Origin: an uncultured Eubacteriales bacterium
GTDB lineage: Bacteria; Bacillota; Clostridia; Lachnospirales; Lachnospiraceae
DNA: 35,246 bases
Direction of reading: 5' to 3'
NCBI GenBank assembly: GCA_949292725.1
Contig: CASFAQ010000009.1
Location: 1 to 35,246 of the forward strand
In this document: positions 32,901-35,246 of the stretch, piece after piece
Layout: the number at the start of each line of letters is the position of its first letter
How positions within the stretch are numbered: the first letter of the stretch is position 1
Notes under the pieces: generated by a model
The model's database searches: none
What the model was told of the DNA's origin: nothing
Seen by the model: only the letters and a program-made list of their open reading frames with translations
Program-made: the position numbers and the translations under genes

Positions 32901-35084
32901 CACCTCGGTATTGCTCTCAGGTATAAATGTATATGATGCACCATTTTCCCCGTTTGTATAATAGAGAACGTCAAGCTCGGCGTCTATATCATCGAAAGAG
33001 AGCTTATCCCCCGAAGTATTCAGTCCTTCATTTATGGTCATCCCGGTATCCATATCGGCATTATCACCGACACTTATTACGATTACTCCCGTATTCTCAG
33101 GCCATATCGCACTAAAAAATGTACCGCCGTAATTTTGTGACGCCATATTGGTCATCGCATCATATGTAACAAGTACGATAGCTGTTCCCCTGCCCACTGC
33201 CTTTATATCCGTGACTGCGCTGTTATCACCGGGTATTATCTCTATAACGTCGTCGCTTACATTTCCATACTCATCTATAATGGTATAATGAAAATCAGGC
33301 TCTGCGATTTTTGCATTTGAGATGCTCTCAATGGCCTGCCAGTTACGATAACATTCAAGCCTTACCGTTTCGCCCTCTGAAAGATTTATATATCCCTGTG
33401 AGTTTACATTCATATATATATCGGCAACATCATATTTATTTGCCGTCAGATCATCAATGACCGTATCTGGATTATGTGTATCATCATTCAGATACAGATC
33501 ATCCTCAGTAACAGTAAATTCAGAGTCTTCATTAACCGAAACCCAATTCCAGTAAGTGACAGCACCCTCCATTGAAACCTTATAATAATAGTTTCCTCCA
33601 TTTGCATACGTATAACTATATGTATCGGTGCCGGCACTTTCATCACTCTGCGGTCCCGATACAGGACTTAAGGTACTGTATGTAAATGAATTTGTAAGCT
33701 GTCCCGTAACCAATTCGGCTTCCTTTGGCACGGTAATCGTTACACTTCTTTTAAGCGGTGACGATATATTGAATCCAAATGAGCGGTTGGAAGTAATTGT
33801 TGCCGAAGCGGTCTTTGGCATATACTCTTTAGTCTTATCTGCAAGTGGTGTTACCGTAACCGACAGCGAATCTCCCAAAAGACATATGGCAGAATACCTG
33901 TCAGGATTATTTGACATTCTGCCGAGCGTAGAATTTCTCAGTGCTCCGCTACTGTCATAAAGCACATGTGATATCTGATAGTCCGATGATTCAGTCCAGC
34001 CTGTATTGGCACAGTATATATTGGTTACTGTGTATACGGTAAATGACTGGGACGGAGTCTCGTCTACAACTATTTCCACGGTTCCGTTTATAGTTTCATT
34101 ATCAGTCGCATAGGCTGTAAGCGTGTATGTATCAGGCTTAAGCCTAAGAGAGTATACATACCCCTGAGGATCACCCGTCTGTATATCATTACCGGAAGAA
34201 TCCTTAAGCGACATCATGGATGAAACCGAATTCATCTTAATCTCAACATCCACACATCCATCATCTAAAAGAGATTTGATCTGCGATATTGCCCATTCGA
34301 TATCATCATCTGATGCTGCAGGTTCTGTCATCACTGACATAATATGGCTATATGCATCCTCATATGTACTTATCAGATCATAATTTTCCGCAAATAATGT
34401 ATACAATTTACTTTTATCACATGAAGTATAATACGCCGGAATACTTCCCTGACTAGCGCCATTATCCTCGCCAAGGTCAGCACCATAGTCAAACAGGCTG
34501 TACTGCCACCTTATAACATTTGTATGCTCATTATCCGCATTGTCAGAAAGTACATATCCTCCTGCTCCGGAATTGATAAACCGATTATCCACAGACACCA
34601 TCCAACCGGATGTGTCAGTATAATCATATTCACATAGATCCGTGCCGGATTTTTCGAGAAGAACCGGCGCAGAGCCATGAATTTTTCTGTATACATCTAT
34701 TATAGAATCCGGTATATCAGTAGTTCCCTTATCTATATTTTCTATGCACGAAAGATAAAAATCATTATCCGCATAATCCGCGCCAAGTCCGGGTTCTGTA
34801 CTGATTCCCGCTTTTGCAAAAAAAGCATATGATGCCTGTGAAACTGTGAGATTATCAGTATCAATATCAACTCCTATCTCATCCCATGCAGATTGTATCT
34901 CATCATAGGACATCCTAGCCGGAAGTATATAAAAGCCCTGTCCGAGAGAAAGCCCCTCCACTGAAAGAACTACATACCTATCGGAATTATTCGTTTTATT
35001 TGCCTTAAGGTCATATGGGGTGCATGTCACAGCCATAATTACCGCCATGAATAATGCAATTATCCTTCTTGTAAAATGTTTCAT
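29940..35084 (-). CDS. Giant exported protein with two DUF4430 regions, GLUG repeats and Lys-rich C-terminal module
   Basis: The 1714-residue protein starts with a signal peptide (RRIIALFMAVIMAVTC). Regions: DUF4430-like part 1 (about 38-205; VEGLSLGQGFYI at its start, then SGWMVSVDNRF and IRWQYSLFDYGADLG); Ig/Big-like beta regions; a predicted beta-helix with GLUG repeats (about 1040-1260; YAGGIAGEL, YAGGIAGYS, VGGIIGCF); DUF4430-like part 2 (about 1325-1435; SGWMLSYNDDDC); a Pro/Thr-rich linker (about 1550-1600); and a basic module of 100 residues, over 30% Lys, resembling C-terminal modules of Lachnospiraceae surface proteins. No LPXTG. DUF4430 resembles the C-terminal domain of transcobalamin and intrinsic factor. 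The gene begins 18 bp after a probable ECF S-component gene (AAGGA upstream), suggesting a substrate-capture role; the ligand is unknown. Confidence 0.85.
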   Translation of the reverse strand: MKHFTRRIIALFMAVIMAVTCTPYDLKANKTNNSDRYVVLSVEGLSLGQGFYILPARMSYDEIQSAWDEIGVDIDTDNLTVSQASYAFFAKAGISTEPGLGADYADNDFYLSCIENIDKGTTDIPDSIIDVYRKIHGSAPVLLEKSGTDLCEYDYTDTSGWMVSVDNRFINSGAGGYVLSDNADNEHTNVIRWQYSLFDYGADLGEDNGASQGSIPAYYTSCDKSKLYTLFAENYDLISTYEDAYSHIMSVMTEPAASDDDIEWAISQIKSLLDDGCVDVEIKMNSVSSMMSLKDSSGNDIQTGDPQGYVYSLRLKPDTYTLTAYATDNETINGTVEIVVDETPSQSFTVYTVTNIYCANTGWTESSDYQISHVLYDSSGALRNSTLGRMSNNPDRYSAICLLGDSLSVTVTPLADKTKEYMPKTASATITSNRSFGFNISSPLKRSVTITVPKEAELVTGQLTNSFTYSTLSPVSGPQSDESAGTDTYSYTYANGGNYYYKVSMEGAVTYWNWVSVNEDSEFTVTEDDLYLNDDTHNPDTVIDDLTANKYDVADIYMNVNSQGYINLSEGETVRLECYRNWQAIESISNAKIAEPDFHYTIIDEYGNVSDDVIEIIPGDNSAVTDIKAVGRGTAIVLVTYDAMTNMASQNYGGTFFSAIWPENTGVIVISVGDNADMDTGMTINEGLNTSGDKLSFDDIDAELDVLYYTNGENGASYTFIPESNTEVSVLRPHYTDGGLSYSGFSTAGVTYNDDGSVTVSALKCGSNIIKVSKGGNSVYQVIRAKETNVEYTYTDADGNIIGRDELKPGCSIDIRFGEDNSLGASCKGIYIPANKLAGIYNMSGTINLTDMYGNEYKGAKNQYLFADTISAQTVNVTIPKYCTSDTYTFSGNIYESGYGSEYGLHRELTHERGKTAQFTALMREGYFGMLPHISLPVSDNSFKMVDVEVTDSQNGKDISDYTLIVKDSTDNVAYLNDGSFPVLDDEMYTYEIYTPGYNYAMGEVSGQSVQDGVLTIELNKANEGAWDGISMTKPECDLSGVYQIRNGAELAWFAGEVNRNASALSAALACDIDLAGYRWTPIGTSAKPFAGVFDGNGHTISGLFVYDTGYAGLFGSSKGVIMNLTVQGEISTAKDYAGGIAGELKAGSGSSVCTVKDCVSDVDISAPGANYAGGIAGYSKASEIFVTACSNYGDITALSGVGGIIGCFDNLAQTGAAISDCYNAGVITGTDKGMIIGYNDGCIINNCYNFVDMNDNTSEYIDMMPLYDISGISVENVQKSMHYDEIYAVYYIYEKLSGTALLDSDEKLISNIPVLIDIMNNQKEVTVEALDYTAGAANIDRASETGVIISCRVCATDAADAVTKAMTFNDIDYEMNDGYVSSINGLGHVDEYYMSGWMLSYNDDDCDNYGINYITLNDNDKLSFRYSVTGGDDIAAASAGLPTLKELIIGDMQFSMYTYTEYDEYWNPTYTYYINDQKAYGEGTVYDPFIIDLKLPQGSTLTYTEVSYSLYADSHFAHVSGLYDNMDITGDVSFYVSSDGGRIAYYVITQGPEGTPTDAPTAAPPSDTPSVIPSVTPSATPTVTPAATTPSAPPLSSSDTTDTSVESEGSVAEKTLKKGDIVKDSKYKALYKVTKVSKNKIIVKYHKSLKKHKKIKLSKYIYTEDGIRCKVKGMTKKAVKSFKKKTTVKVPKAQYRVYKKLLKNKNNVRLKKY

Positions 35085-35102
35085 AAGTCAATTATCCTTC
35101 GG

Positions 35103-35246
35103 TTATATAGAATATTTTATCCGCACGCGATTCAGTTTCTTTATCATGCTCTTTTGCAACATTGCAAGAAAAAGAATTGTGGATATGCCATGGATTACAT
35201 TTATCGGAAAGCCGCTTACATATGCGGCTGAAAAAAGTGTGAAGTC
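35103..35246 (-). CDS. Probable ECF transporter S component, C-terminal end (5' part outside window)
   Basis: The frame is open from the right edge of the window to TAA at 35103-35105 and gives 47 residues. AAYVSGFPINVIHGISTILFLAML, then a basic tail KKLNRVRIKYSI, matches the last membrane helix and tail of ECF-type vitamin-transporter S components, which commonly show 'GxPFDLIHAxST' there and end in a short Arg/Lys-rich tail. It is too short to name the vitamin. Co-orientation and the 18-bp gap suggest one transcript with the DUF4430 gene. Confidence 0.6.
   Translation of the reverse strand, partial: DFTLFSAAYVSGFPINVIHGISTILFLAMLQKSMIKKLNRVRIKYSI

Overview
The window reads as chromosomal DNA of an anaerobic, low-GC Gram-positive bacterium, most likely a gut or rumen member of the Lachnospiraceae. 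This is an inference from the mix of genes: a PPi-type phosphofructokinase next to a class II aldolase, an [FeFe]-hydrogenase maturase, a secreted GH30 glucuronoxylanase with ricin-type modules, a very large secreted DUF4430/GLUG protein with a Lys-rich C-terminal module, and SEDS/PBP and ruvAB-zapA gene order. Coding density is high, almost every start has a GGAGG-type Shine-Dalgarno, and no gap exceeds 300 bp. No CRISPR array, insertion sequence, prophage, rRNA or riboswitch was seen.

Layout. (1) 1-545: the 3' end of an AAA+ ATPase gene, its terminator, and a possible degraded HTH-type gene end. (2) 570-5132, minus strand: tRNA-Arg(CCG), a small secreted protein, rluF, ligA and metA. MetA carries Glu111, so it is probably an acetyltransferase. 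(3) 5200-10568: a stand-alone trpB2 on the plus strand; hydE and a thioredoxin-reductase-like gene overlapping on the minus strand; then glmS, divergent from hydE. A single palindromic -35 box appears to serve both hydE and glmS, and a perfect 24-bp palindrome covers the glmS -10 box. (4) 10590-15314, minus strand: GH30 xylanase with two near-identical CBM13 modules, and an aconitase-superfamily hydratase. (5) 15335-18154: an O-antigen polymerase/ligase-like membrane protein, convergent with and overlapping a chimeric gene that joins a 3'-truncated UDP-galactopyranose mutase (glf) to a 5'-truncated VanZ-family gene. (6) 18205-20602, minus strand: pfp-fba glycolytic pair. (7) 20624-29918, minus strand: cardiolipin synthase, ruvA, ruvB, zapA, a U32 peptidase-family RNA-modification protein, a SEDS (FtsW/RodA) protein, a class B PBP and a NUDIX hydrolase. 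Most of these overlap or are separated by less than 20 bp, so this looks like one operon for membrane, recombination and septation/cell-wall functions. (8) 29940-35246, minus strand: a 1714-residue exported protein with two DUF4430 (transcobalamin-C-like) regions. It lies 18 bp downstream of the 3' end of what looks like an ECF transporter S-component gene, so it is a candidate surface partner of a vitamin importer.

The most unusual items are the glf-vanZ fusion with its 96-bp convergent overlap, the two-DUF4430 giant protein coupled to an ECF S component, and the hydE/glmS promoter architecture. Functions are read from motifs and family knowledge only; no database search was run.
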